A stretch of DNA of 11,541 nucleotides from Candidatus Atribacteria bacterium (GCA_016934875.1 JAFGSC010000077.1:1-11541), one strand, 5' to 3'. Numbered from the stretch's first letter, positions 1-8,063 are shown. Notes: generated from the sequence alone by a model not told the origin. Program-made: numbers and translations.

Positions 1-969
1 ATTCCTTAGTTTTACCCAATTGATTTCCTGGACCATGCTGATATCGTAATCCTCTGGTAACCCCGTAATGACCAGAGAATAAGATTTATAATTTAATAAT
101 GCCTTTGCTACAAAAAGCTCTTCCTCAACGATCTCCCCATTCCATTCAGTTTGAAAACCCAAAAGGTCAAAGCAATTTTTAAGGTAAGAAAAAAAAGCAT
201 TGACTTTCTCAGCAATCTTCAAGTGAAAATACTCTTGATTCTTTTCGTTAAGCCACTCTGTTAAAGCCCATCGGTCTTTTGGTAACTCTACATATCTTGC
301 ATCTTGTCTTAGCATCTTTTGAATAGATTCTTCAGATATTTTATCCTGGTCGATCAAATGGCTGTCAATACTTTCTATAATTTCTGAAAAAATCAAAGGT
401 TTCCTAACTTCTCTTAATCTTTGAAAAATATATCCAGATAGATCGTTCTCCAAATCAGTTTTAGTCTCTTTTTCGGCAATAATAAAAAATTTTCTTTTTT
501 CTTCGTCAGCCAAGCCAATAAAAAGAGTATCATTGACTTCGAGTCCCATTTTTTGAAACCATTCCCTAAAGCCAAAAATAAGTTTTTGTCGATAGTTAAT
601 GGCAGCTTTTATTTCTTCGCCATTCGTCGCTACAAAAATCACTTCAGCATTTCGATCATCCCTAGCCCACTCAAAATAGGGCATCAGGTAACTCGTTAAA
701 AAAATTGTACCATTTCTCAGGCAATAAGAAGTTAAGTTATAAGGTAAATTAGCCTCCCTGTATTTCCATTTTACCAAACCCCATACCCCGCGCTGATATT
801 TCATGAATCGATGATCCGATCCCATAATCGCATGAACATCATGATGAGGGTTTTCAGCATTGATCTTTTTTACCTTCATAACTTCTTCGGTAATCGCACG
901 ATAGTGCATCGGCTGATTCTTTTCTTCCAGGATATCATATACTAGATCAGCAATAGATTTCTTTATCAT
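1..969 (-). CDS. HARE-type winged-helix protein, partial (C-terminus beyond window edge)
   Basis: The frame is open from ATG at 969 to the left edge, giving 323 residues without a stop, so the C-terminus is missing. GGGAGG six bases before the ATG supports this start. Residues 1-68 look like a HARE-HTH domain (the winged helix of RpoE delta subunit and of some restriction-linked proteins): a helical start (IADLVYDILEEKNQPMHYRA), then a wing ending GVWGLVKW. Residues about 175-240 repeat the pattern (PLIFSEI, then ARYVELPKDRWALTEW), so the protein carries two related winged helices. Between them, residues 74-165 form a predicted alpha/beta segment with EWFQKMGLEVNDTLFIG that I cannot assign. 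Residues 241-323 begin another domain of unknown type. No signal peptide or membrane segment is seen, so it is probably a cytosolic DNA-binding protein. It lies 79 bp after the carbonic-anhydrase-like gene and may be the last gene of the repair cluster. The specific function is unknown; the HARE call comes from pattern recognition, not a search. Confidence 0.8.
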   Translation of the reverse strand, partial: MIKKSIADLVYDILEEKNQPMHYRAITEEVMKVKKINAENPHHDVHAIMGSDHRFMKYQRGVWGLVKWKYREANLPYNLTSYCLRNGTIFLTSYLMPYFEWARDDRNAEVIFVATNGEEIKAAINYRQKLIFGFREWFQKMGLEVNDTLFIGLADEEKRKFFIIAEKETKTDLENDLSGYIFQRLREVRKPLIFSEIIESIDSHLIDQDKISEESIQKMLRQDARYVELPKDRWALTEWLNEKNQEYFHLKIAEKVNAFFSYLKNCFDLLGFQTEWNGEIVEEELFVAKALLNYKSYSLVITGLPEDYDISMVQEINWVKLRN

Positions 970-975
970 TCCAGA

Positions 976-981
976 CCTCCC
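976..981 (-). promoter_or_regulatory. Ribosome binding site of the HARE-type gene
   Basis: On the minus strand GGGAGG is followed by TCTGGA and then ATG at 969. This is a near-perfect Shine-Dalgarno site with six-base spacing. It fixes the start of the partial gene and suggests efficient translation independent of the gene upstream. Confidence 0.75.
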
Positions 982-1048
982 ACATCTATTCACTCTATTC
1001 TATCCCAAAATCAATATTGATAACGGCTAAGAATTCAATGGATATATT

Positions 1049-1552
1049 TTATTCACGGTATTTCATCATAAGCTGAACATACTGATCTGCATGTTCCTTA
1101 AGCATTATGACCTCTTTTTGAGAAATTTGTCTAACGACTCTCCCGGGAACACCCATAACCATTGAATTTTGAGGAATGATTGTTTTTGGAGATACAACCG
1201 CTCCAGCAGCAATGATTGAATTTTTTTCAATGACCACCTCGTCCAATATATTGGCACCAGAACCTATAAGACAATGATCCTCAATAACGCATCCGTGCAA
1301 AATAGCCCCATGTCCAATGGTCACATAATTACCGACTTTCGTGAATCGTTCCTCTGTAACATGAATCAAGACTCCATCCTGTACGCTCGTATAATCACCA
1401 ATGGAAATGAAATTCAGATCACCACGCAATACTGCTTGAAACCATATGCTGCTGAAACTTCCAACATACACTTCCCCAATAATCGTGGCATTTTCTGCGA
1501 CCATTGAGGTTTCATCAATTTTGGGTAATTTTTCACCAAACTTTAGAATCAC
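1049..1552 (-). CDS. Gamma-class carbonic anhydrase-like protein (YrdA/PaaY type, left-handed beta-helix)
   Basis: A 167-residue protein of hexapeptide repeats (for example NATIIGEVYVG, NYVTIGHGAILHG, DHCLIGSGANI) that should fold as a left-handed beta-helix trimer, ending in a helical tail. The residues that hold the metal and active site in gamma carbonic anhydrases are present: Arg43 and Asp45 in VLRGD, Gln58 in VQDG, and the three histidines His64 (LIHV), His81 and His86 (GHGAILHG). It lacks the acidic loop of Cam-type enzymes, so it is of the short YrdA/PaaY/CaiE-like kind. Some members hydrate CO2, while many have no proven activity. I chose GTG at 1552 because GGAGG lies six bases upstream and VILKFGEKLPKID matches the family's usual N-terminus. 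A longer frame from TTG at 1600 is possible but unlikely. The gene overlaps the uvrC end by 20 bp, suggesting translational coupling. It has no obvious role in repair and is probably a passenger. Confidence 0.9.
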   Translation of the reverse strand: MILKFGEKLPKIDETSMVAENATIIGEVYVGSFSSIWFQAVLRGDLNFISIGDYTSVQDGVLIHVTEERFTKVGNYVTIGHGAILHGCVIEDHCLIGSGANILDEVVIEKNSIIAAGAVVSPKTIIPQNSMVMGVPGRVVRQISQKEVIMLKEHADQYVQLMMKYRE

Positions 1553-3026
1553 CTCTAACCTCCAAAATATCCTTAATTTTATGGGCAGTTTTTTTGCCAA
1601 CTCCGGAAACCTTTGTTAATTCATTGATGTCCGCATTACGAATCTGCTCTATGCTTTTAAATTTTAAAAGAAGCTGCGTCCTTCTTTTTTCCCCAACCCC
1701 TGGAATAAAGTCAATCATTGATCTTGTCATTGATTTATTGCGTAACTTTTTGTGATAACGAATGGCAAAACGATGGGCTTCATCCCTGATTCTCTGAATT
1801 AAGAAAAATACACCAGAATTTTCAGGCAATTGAATCGGTTCTTTTTTTTCGATTTGAAACAGCTCCTCTTCTCGCTTTGCCAATGCAACCAGATTAACCT
1901 GCAAGCCTATTTCCTTTAGTAAATCATGAACTGCATTCAGCTGGCCTTTGCCACCGTCCAATAATACTAAATCCGGTAAGGGATGTTTTTTTAGCGATTC
2001 TTTCTGAAAACGTCTGTAAATGACTTCCCTCATCATAGCATAATCATTAATTCCCTGGATTTCCTTAATCTTAAAGTGACGATACATTTTCTTATCAGGT
2101 ATTCCTGACTTGAAACGAACCATTGATCCCACAGAGAGTTGCCCATGAATATTTGAAATATCATAGGCTTCTATGGTATCTGGTTTTGACGGTAAATTCA
2201 GAAAAACTTGCAAATCGGTCAGTGATTTTTCCAAAGATGATTCATCCTCAATTTTGCTAGAGTAAGCATCGATTTTTCTATGATATGATCTGCTAATTTT
2301 TTCCTGGCTGATCACGCTTTCAATCATTTTGACTGTATCTCTGATTTCAGCTGCTTTTTCATAAAGCATCAATTGAGAGGCAGCCTTCATTTCCTGCTTC
2401 ATTCGTTTTAAAAGTAACTTATTTCTACCCGATAAAATCAAGCAGCATTCTTCTATTTTCTTTTGATAATCCTCTCTACTTATTTTTCCTGCACATGGCG
2501 CAGAACATAAACCGATCTGGTAATCAAGGCAGGTCTTTCCTATTTTAAATTTGCGGTCACTGCAATTTCTGATTTTAAAAATCTGACGCAATTTTTTAAC
2601 TGCTCTTCGCGTAACCTCTACATCCACAAAGGGTCCATAATAACAAGCCTTTTTCTCCGCTAATCCCTTATTTTTACGAATTACCTGGATGGAAGGAAAA
2701 GGATGTTCCTTACTTAGTCTAATAAAAGGATAACTCTTATCATCTTTTAATTGGGTATTAAAGTAAGGCTCATTCTTTTTTACCATTCTACTTTCTAATA
2801 GCAATGCTTCCATTTCAGAGGCAGTGGTAATATATTCCAGGTCATCGATTTTCTCAATCATTTTGCTTATTTTTTCCGAATGTGCATGAGACTTACTAAA
2901 ATAGGAACTAACCCGGTTTTTTAACGAAATTGCCTTCCCAATATAAATAATCACACCTTGCTTATCTTTGAAAAAATATACGCCGCTTTTTTGCGGCAGC
3001 TGCTTTAATTTTTCTGAAATATTCAT
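1533..3026 (-). CDS. uvrC: UvrABC excinuclease subunit C, compact form
   Basis: The incision subunit of bacterial nucleotide excision repair: its GIY-YIG domain cuts 3' and its RNase H-like domain cuts 5' of the lesion marked by UvrB. Visible parts are a GIY-YIG domain at residues 1-95 (Gly15-Val-Tyr17, Tyr28-Ile-Gly30, Arg38, Glu78, Asn90); a four-cysteine motif (Cys155, 166, 174, 178) that in homologues can hold an Fe-S cluster; a UVR motif for UvrB contact at about 200-240; the RNase H-like nuclease with Asp289 (EAYDISNIHG), Asp357 (LLDGGKGQ) and His418 (RDEAHRF); and tandem helix-hairpin-helix motifs at about 436-488 (IPGVGEKRR, VSGVGKKTA). It has 497 residues against about 600 usually. 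The loss lies between the UVR motif and Asp289, where only some 45-50 residues remain. The frame is intact and all catalytic residues are kept, so it is probably functional. It starts at ATG 3026 with a modest AGGT site, 15 bp after uvrA. Confidence 0.96.
   Translation of the reverse strand: MNISEKLKQLPQKSGVYFFKDKQGVIIYIGKAISLKNRVSSYFSKSHAHSEKISKMIEKIDDLEYITTASEMEALLLESRMVKKNEPYFNTQLKDDKSYPFIRLSKEHPFPSIQVIRKNKGLAEKKACYYGPFVDVEVTRRAVKKLRQIFKIRNCSDRKFKIGKTCLDYQIGLCSAPCAGKISREDYQKKIEECCLILSGRNKLLLKRMKQEMKAASQLMLYEKAAEIRDTVKMIESVISQEKISRSYHRKIDAYSSKIEDESSLEKSLTDLQVFLNLPSKPDTIEAYDISNIHGQLSVGSMVRFKSGIPDKKMYRHFKIKEIQGINDYAMMREVIYRRFQKESLKKHPLPDLVLLDGGKGQLNAVHDLLKEIGLQVNLVALAKREEELFQIEKKEPIQLPENSGVFFLIQRIRDEAHRFAIRYHKKLRNKSMTRSMIDFIPGVGEKRRTQLLLKFKSIEQIRNADINELTKVSGVGKKTAHKIKDILEVRGDSKVW
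1559..1563 (-). promoter_or_regulatory. Ribosome binding site of the gamma carbonic anhydrase gene, inside uvrC
   Basis: Minus-strand GGAGG followed by TTAGAG and GTG at 1552. The site sits within the last codons of uvrC, before its TGA stop at 1535-1533. It decides the start in favour of GTG 1552 over the upstream TTG at 1600, whose only purine-rich tract (GGAG) directly abuts the start codon. Confidence 0.8.
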
Positions 3027-3041
3027 TCATTGACCTGCGCT

Positions 3042-5894
3042 TTAGGATTTTTGACCAGTTTTAACTTTTTTCAGGTCGAATTCCTTTTTTAGAAATTGCC
3101 CGGTATAGGAAATCGGATTTTTCACAACCTCTTCCGGAGTGCCAGTACATACAACTCTTCCTCCTTCGTCACCTCCGCCAGGTCCTAAATCGATGATATG
3201 GTCCGCTGATTTAATGACTTCCATATTATGTTCGATCACCAATACCGTATTCCCTTGATCAACCAGGCGATTTAATACATCTAATAATTTTTTAATATCA
3301 TCGAAATGAAGTCCGGTCGTCGGTTCATCTAAAAGATACAAGGTCTTTCCAGTACTCTTCTTACTTAACTCCTTTGCTATCTTTACTCTTTGCGCTTCTC
3401 CTCCCGATAGGGTTGTGGCAGACTGACCCAACTTAATATATCCCAATCCTACATCCGTCAGTGTTTGCAAGTGTTTTCTTATCATCGGGATATTTTCAAA
3501 AAAACGATTGGCTTCTTCTACGGTCATATCCAGCACTTCGGCGATATTCTTATCATTGTATTTTATTTCAAGCGTTTCACGGTTGAATCTTTTTCCCTTG
3601 CATACTTCGCAGGGAATATAGATATCCGGTAAAAAATACATCTCTATTTTAACGATCCCCGCTCCTTCGCATGCTTCGCATCTTCCCCCCTTAACATTGA
3701 AACTGAATCTTCCGGGAAGATAACCTCTCATCTTTGCGGATTTTGTTTTGGCAAATAATTCTCGGATCGGTGTAAATACACCCGTATACGTAACCGGGTT
3801 TGAACGCGAGTTCTTTCCAATAGGCGACTGGTCAATGGTAATCACCTTATCGATATTCTCTACTCCTTCGAGACGTTCAAACTCTCCCGGCCTAACACGC
3901 ACATGATCTAATTCTTTAACTAAAGCCTTGTACAATATCTCTTCCATAAGGGTACTTTTCCCTGAACCGGATACACCCGTTATGCAGTTAAATTTACCGA
4001 GAGGAATGGTGACATCGATATTCTTTAAATTGAATTGCCTGGCTCCTATAATCCGAATCGTCTTACCATTTCCGCTCCTTCTCTTTTCAGGCACGGGTAT
4101 TTCTTTTTCATGGACTAAATATTGACCTGTAATCGAATTTTTGTTGGACATAATCTCTTTCAGGTTTCCCTGTCCAACGACATACCCCCCATGCGTTCCG
4201 GCTCCCGGTCCCAAATCGACAATAAAATCGGCAGCTCGTATCGTTTCCTCGTCATGCTCTATGACAATAACGGTATTACCAAGGTCCCTCAGCTGAATCA
4301 GTGTTTCAAGAAGTTTATGGTTATCCCGCTGATGGAGTCCGATCGAAGGTTCATCCAATACATAGAGCACTCCTGTTAAACTGGATCCGATCTGGGTAGC
4401 CAATCTGATTCTCTGGTTTTCTCCACCGGCTAAAGTAGAAGCTGCCCTTGAGAGGGTAATATAATCTAGTCCTACATTGACCAGGAAGTTCAGTCGGTTG
4501 ATGATTTCTTTTCTGATCGGCTCAGAAATTTCTTTATCCCTGGGATTCAGTGTGACTTCTTTAAAAAATCGAATAATCTCACTGATGGTCATATCTGCAA
4601 TGTCTGCAATTGAATGATCTTCAATTTTTACCATAAGGCTTTCCGGACGAAGCCTTTTTCCTTTGCATACTGGACATTGATGAATGGTCATAAATTTTTG
4701 TATTTCGGATCGAATATATTCAGATTTTGTCTCCCGATACCTTCTTTTTAGATTATTCAACACCCCTTCAAATCTATCCTTATGAAACCATGGATTTTCT
4801 CCATCCGCACTTTGATATTCGAAGGAAATTCTTGTGTCACTTGAGCCATAAAGCAATATTTTTTGCTGCTCTGAAGATAATTGATGAAAGGGAGTGTTAA
4901 GATCAAATCCGTAGTGTTTAGCTACTCCCGATAAAATATGATACAGGTATCTGCCGGTTATTGAACCCCAAGGGGCAAGCGCTCCTTCCAAGATTGATTT
5001 GCTTTTATCCGGTACAATGAGTTCGGAATCAAATTCCATCGTGTAACCGAGCCCACTGCAATGTGGGCAGGCACCATAAGGGCTATTAAAGGAAAAGATT
5101 CTTGGGGTTATTTCAGGCAAACTGATCCCGCAATGAGGGCATGAAAAATTTTCACTGTATATATGTTCATTGTCTTGATCATCAAGAACAATGACCAAGC
5201 CTTCACTTAACTGTAATGCTGTTTCAACCGAATCAGTGATTCTACTCTTCATTTCGGGCTTGACAACCAGACGATCTACGACAACGTCAATCGTATGCAT
5301 CTGGTAACGAGCCAGGGATATTTCGTCATCAACCTCTGCCATATGACCATCGACCCTTATTCTCACAAAACCTTTTTTTCTGATATCATCGATGACTTGC
5401 CTGTGTTCGCCTTTTTTTGCTTTAACCATCGGAGATAATATCTTGATTCTGCTATTGGGGGTCATACTCATGACTTGGTCTACAATTTGATCAACCGTCT
5501 GTTTGGTAATCTTTCTGCCACAAATAGGACAGTGAGGAATACCAACCCTGGCAAAGAGCAAACGAAGATAATCGTAAATTTCAGTCACAGTGCCAACGGT
5601 AGACCTGGGATTGTTCCCTGCTTTTTTTTGGTCAATAGAAATTGAAGGTGATAATCCTTCAATATAATCTACATCTGGCTTGTCCATTTTTTCCATGAAC
5701 TGCCTGGCATAGGAAGACAGGGATTCAATATAACGCCTTTGGCTCTCGGCATAAATCGTATCAAAAGCCAGGGATGATTTCCCTGATCCACTTAATCCGG
5801 TAATGACAATCAATTGGTTACGGGGTATCTCAAGGGAAATATTTTTCAGGTTATGCTCCCTTGCCCCTTTGATGATAATTTTATCATTTCCCAT
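3042..5894 (-). CDS. uvrA: UvrABC excinuclease subunit A (damage-recognition ATPase)
   Basis: ABC-type ATPase that dimerises, scans DNA for bulky lesions and loads UvrB. At 950 residues it is full length for the family. The first Walker A is at about 33-41 (GLSGSGKSS), with signature and Walker B at 489-520 (LAGGENQRIRLA, YVLDEPSIGLH). The second Walker A is at 640-648 (GVSGSGKST), with its signature at 829-838 (LSGGEAQRVK) and Walker B at 853-863 (YLLDEPTTGLH). Cysteine pairs for zinc are at 122/125, 252/255 with 276/279, 407/410, and 739/742 with 762/765; the last set forms the DNA-binding zinc module. The UvrB-binding region (about 120-250) and insertion domain (about 285-405) are present. 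The start is ATG 5894, preceded by GGAG ten bases upstream. It lies 107 bp after uvrB, the largest gap in the cluster, and 15 bp before uvrC. Confidence 0.98.
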   Translation of the reverse strand: MGNDKIIIKGAREHNLKNISLEIPRNQLIVITGLSGSGKSSLAFDTIYAESQRRYIESLSSYARQFMEKMDKPDVDYIEGLSPSISIDQKKAGNNPRSTVGTVTEIYDYLRLLFARVGIPHCPICGRKITKQTVDQIVDQVMSMTPNSRIKILSPMVKAKKGEHRQVIDDIRKKGFVRIRVDGHMAEVDDEISLARYQMHTIDVVVDRLVVKPEMKSRITDSVETALQLSEGLVIVLDDQDNEHIYSENFSCPHCGISLPEITPRIFSFNSPYGACPHCSGLGYTMEFDSELIVPDKSKSILEGALAPWGSITGRYLYHILSGVAKHYGFDLNTPFHQLSSEQQKILLYGSSDTRISFEYQSADGENPWFHKDRFEGVLNNLKRRYRETKSEYIRSEIQKFMTIHQCPVCKGKRLRPESLMVKIEDHSIADIADMTISEIIRFFKEVTLNPRDKEISEPIRKEIINRLNFLVNVGLDYITLSRAASTLAGGENQRIRLATQIGSSLTGVLYVLDEPSIGLHQRDNHKLLETLIQLRDLGNTVIVIEHDEETIRAADFIVDLGPGAGTHGGYVVGQGNLKEIMSNKNSITGQYLVHEKEIPVPEKRRSGNGKTIRIIGARQFNLKNIDVTIPLGKFNCITGVSGSGKSTLMEEILYKALVKELDHVRVRPGEFERLEGVENIDKVITIDQSPIGKNSRSNPVTYTGVFTPIRELFAKTKSAKMRGYLPGRFSFNVKGGRCEACEGAGIVKIEMYFLPDIYIPCEVCKGKRFNRETLEIKYNDKNIAEVLDMTVEEANRFFENIPMIRKHLQTLTDVGLGYIKLGQSATTLSGGEAQRVKIAKELSKKSTGKTLYLLDEPTTGLHFDDIKKLLDVLNRLVDQGNTVLVIEHNMEVIKSADHIIDLGPGGGDEGGRVVCTGTPEEVVKNPISYTGQFLKKEFDLKKVKTGQKS

Positions 5895-5932
5895 TCTGGT
5901 TATTCTCCAAGTTCTATACCATTAAAATCTTT

Positions 5933-5951
5933 TGAATCATTGCATGATTCA
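5933..5951. repeat. Short perfect inverted repeat between uvrB and uvrA
   Basis: TGAATCAT, a three-base spacer (TGC), then ATGATTCA: an eight-bp perfect inverted repeat 39 bp before the uvrA start. It has no U-tract after it on the minus strand, so it is not an intrinsic terminator. It could be a protein binding site, a small mRNA hairpin or chance. It does not match the CGAAC-N4-GTTCG LexA box of Bacillota. Confidence 0.4.
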
Positions 5952-6001
5952 TTGCTGAACTGGTAGGCTTTACCTGAGATTGCCTAAAACTTTTTTTGTT
6001 A

Positions 6002-7990
6002 TCAAAACATCGTCCTTTCCTTTTTTAGCCTCCTGATTTCATCCCGCAACAGTGCCGCCCTTTCAAAATCCAGTTGTTTTGCCGCCTGGTTCATTTCATT
6101 TTTCAAAGACTTCAGTAATAAATTCAGACTATTTTTAGGTAGATACTTTGTTTTCCCTTCGTTCATGGCAAATTCTTTCTCCTCCACATCAATTTCTTCG
6201 GCATAGATCAATTCATCAATGGGTTTTTGAATTGACCTGGGAGTGATTTTATTTTTAATATTATATTCCAACTGGATTTGCCTTCTCCTATTTGTTTCAT
6301 TGATTGCCCTTTCCATGGATCCGGTCACTTCATTGCAATACAGGATTACGGTACCATTGATATTTCTTGCTGCCCTGCCCATCGTCTGAATCAGTGAAGT
6401 TTCAGACCTTAAAAAACCCTCTTTGTCTGCATCCAGAATCGCTACCAATGCAACCTCGGGTAAATCTAATCCCTCTCTTAACAGGTTTACCCCAACCAAT
6501 ACATCAAACTTTCCCTCTCTCAAGCTCTTTAAAATCTTGATCCTTTCAATTGTTCCAATTTCAGAATGAAGGTATCTTACTTTAATCGCAATATTTTTAA
6601 GGTACTCGGCAGTATCTTCAGCCATTTTTTTCGTTAGGGTGGTTACCAATACCCTTTCCTTATGTTCCACCCGTTTTTTAATTTCTATAATAAGATCATC
6701 GATCTGAAATTCAGCCGGCCGTATGATGACTTGAGGATCTACCAGCCCGGTGGGCCTAATAATCTGTTCTACAACCTGATGGCTTGTCTTGAATTCGTAC
6801 TTACCCGGAGTTGCAGAGACAAACATGGCCTTTTTCAGATATTTCTCAAATTCATGATAAATTAACGGTCGGTTATCATAAGCAGAGGGTAATCGAAAAC
6901 CATATTTTACCAGGCTATCTTTCCTGGACTTGTCACCTGCATACATCCCCCGAATTTGAGGTAAAGTAACGTGCGACTCATCAATTAATACAAAAAACGG
7001 CCCGGGGAAATAGTCAAGCAAGGTGGCAGGCGGTTCTCCCTCTTTTCGACCACTTAAATGCCTGGAATAATTCTCGATACCCGAACAATAACCAAATTGT
7101 GCCAGCATTTCCAAATCATATGTCGTCCTTTGTTTTAATCTTTCAGCTTCCAACCATTGATTATGTTTTTGAAAATAACTCAACCTATCCTCTAACTCTA
7201 TTTTTATGGTTTTGATTGCTTCTTCTATTCTATGATGAGGTGTCACAAAATGTTTGGCTGGGTAGATCGCTAGTGCTTCTCTTTTTTCAATCTTATGCCC
7301 GGTAAGCGAATCAATTTCATAAATCGCTTCTACAATATCACCAAAAAATTCAATACGATAGGCATGATCGGAATAGGCAGGAAACACTTCTACAATATCC
7401 CCTCTGACCCTGAAGCGGCTTCTTTGAAATTCAACGTCATTTCTTTCGTACTGTATTTCCACTAAAGTTTTAATCATTTCGTTTCGATCGAATTGCTGAT
7501 TTTCTTTAACCATCAAAACCATTTTTGAAAAGTCCGACGGCGAGCCTAACCCATAAATACACGATACGCTTGATACAATGATTACATCGTTTCTTTCCAT
7601 TAAAGCCGCAGTTGCTTCTAACCGCAGCCTATCGATTTCTTCATTAATAGAAGAGTCTTTTTCAATATAGGTATCCGTTCTGGGAATATAAGCCTCAGGC
7701 TGATAGTAATCATAATAGCTGACGAAGTAACCCACGGCATTATAGGGAAAAAAACGCTTGAACTCATTACACAGCTGTGCCGCAAGAGTTTTATTATGTG
7801 AAATAACCAAGGTAGGAAGCTGTATATTTTGAATAATATTAGCCATGGTAAAGGTTTTTCCGGAACCGGTCACACCGATCAAGGTCTGGATATTCTTTTC
7901 GGTAAAAAAACCATCCGTAATCTTCTTGATCGCTTCCGGCTGATCTCCCTGTGGCAGATAATCAGCTATCAATTGAAACTTCTTACTCAT
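6002..7990 (-). CDS. uvrB: UvrABC excinuclease subunit B (damage-verifying helicase)
   Basis: Superfamily 2 helicase-like protein that takes over the lesion from UvrA, clamps the strand with a beta-hairpin and recruits UvrC. Its 662 residues match the usual 650-680. Motifs in order: the N-terminal GDQPEAI at 15-21, Walker A GVTGSGKT at 39-46, the aromatic beta-hairpin at about 92-116 (YYDYYQPEAYIPRTDTYIEK), IDESH at 336-340, VSATP at 391-395, the helicase C domain with NLLREGLDLPEV at 502-513 and QTMGRAARN at 535-543, and a C-terminal UVR motif at about 626-660 (LDFERAALLRDEIRRLK) that pairs with the UVR motif of UvrC. The start is ATG 7990 with a weak AGGT site. No LexA-type operator was seen in the 73 bp upstream of it. 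Confidence 0.98.
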   Translation of the reverse strand: MSKKFQLIADYLPQGDQPEAIKKITDGFFTEKNIQTLIGVTGSGKTFTMANIIQNIQLPTLVISHNKTLAAQLCNEFKRFFPYNAVGYFVSYYDYYQPEAYIPRTDTYIEKDSSINEEIDRLRLEATAALMERNDVIIVSSVSCIYGLGSPSDFSKMVLMVKENQQFDRNEMIKTLVEIQYERNDVEFQRSRFRVRGDIVEVFPAYSDHAYRIEFFGDIVEAIYEIDSLTGHKIEKREALAIYPAKHFVTPHHRIEEAIKTIKIELEDRLSYFQKHNQWLEAERLKQRTTYDLEMLAQFGYCSGIENYSRHLSGRKEGEPPATLLDYFPGPFFVLIDESHVTLPQIRGMYAGDKSRKDSLVKYGFRLPSAYDNRPLIYHEFEKYLKKAMFVSATPGKYEFKTSHQVVEQIIRPTGLVDPQVIIRPAEFQIDDLIIEIKKRVEHKERVLVTTLTKKMAEDTAEYLKNIAIKVRYLHSEIGTIERIKILKSLREGKFDVLVGVNLLREGLDLPEVALVAILDADKEGFLRSETSLIQTMGRAARNINGTVILYCNEVTGSMERAINETNRRRQIQLEYNIKNKITPRSIQKPIDELIYAEEIDVEEKEFAMNEGKTKYLPKNSLNLLLKSLKNEMNQAAKQLDFERAALLRDEIRRLKKERTMF

Positions 7991-8063
7991 ATAAAACCTG
8001 ATGATTGATGTTTATTTTAAATTTTGATCCTTGTTCAATTTATTAGAAAAATTTTTTTCAAGG

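Noticed and set aside
1049..1600. Longer 183-residue form of the carbonic-anhydrase-like protein from TTG 1600
   Set aside because: The added N-terminus is not family-like, GGAG abuts the TTG with no spacing, and GTG 1552 has an ideal ribosome site.
1274..1755. Plus-strand open frames opposite the carbonic-anhydrase-like gene and the end of uvrC
   Set aside because: They lie antisense to clear conserved genes, match no family I know and have no ribosome site; they are shadows of the real coding strand.
2982..2997. GCCGC-TTTTTT-GCGGC hairpin followed on the minus strand by a U-rich stretch, just inside uvrC
   Set aside because: It looks like an attenuator, but the stem is only five bp, the U-tract is several bases away, and the bases are explained by conserved codons (PQKSGVYFF) of the GIY-YIG domain.
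1533..3026. uvrC as a pseudogene or truncated copy
   Set aside because: The short length is due to an internal in-frame absence; the N-terminus, both nuclease active sites and the C-terminal HhH region are all intact in one frame.
3928..4379. Two plus-strand open frames opposite uvrA
   Set aside because: They mirror conserved ATPase motifs on the other strand and have low-complexity, unfamiliar products.
8046..8059. AT-rich near-palindrome GAAAAATTTTTTTC after coaE
   Set aside because: It has no GC stem, so it is unlikely to terminate transcription; it is probably just AT-rich intergenic sequence.
5895..8063. LexA/SOS boxes before uvrB or uvrA
   Set aside because: I looked for CGAAC-N4-GTTCG and CTG-N10-CAG in the two upstream gaps and saw neither; a lineage-specific box cannot be excluded.
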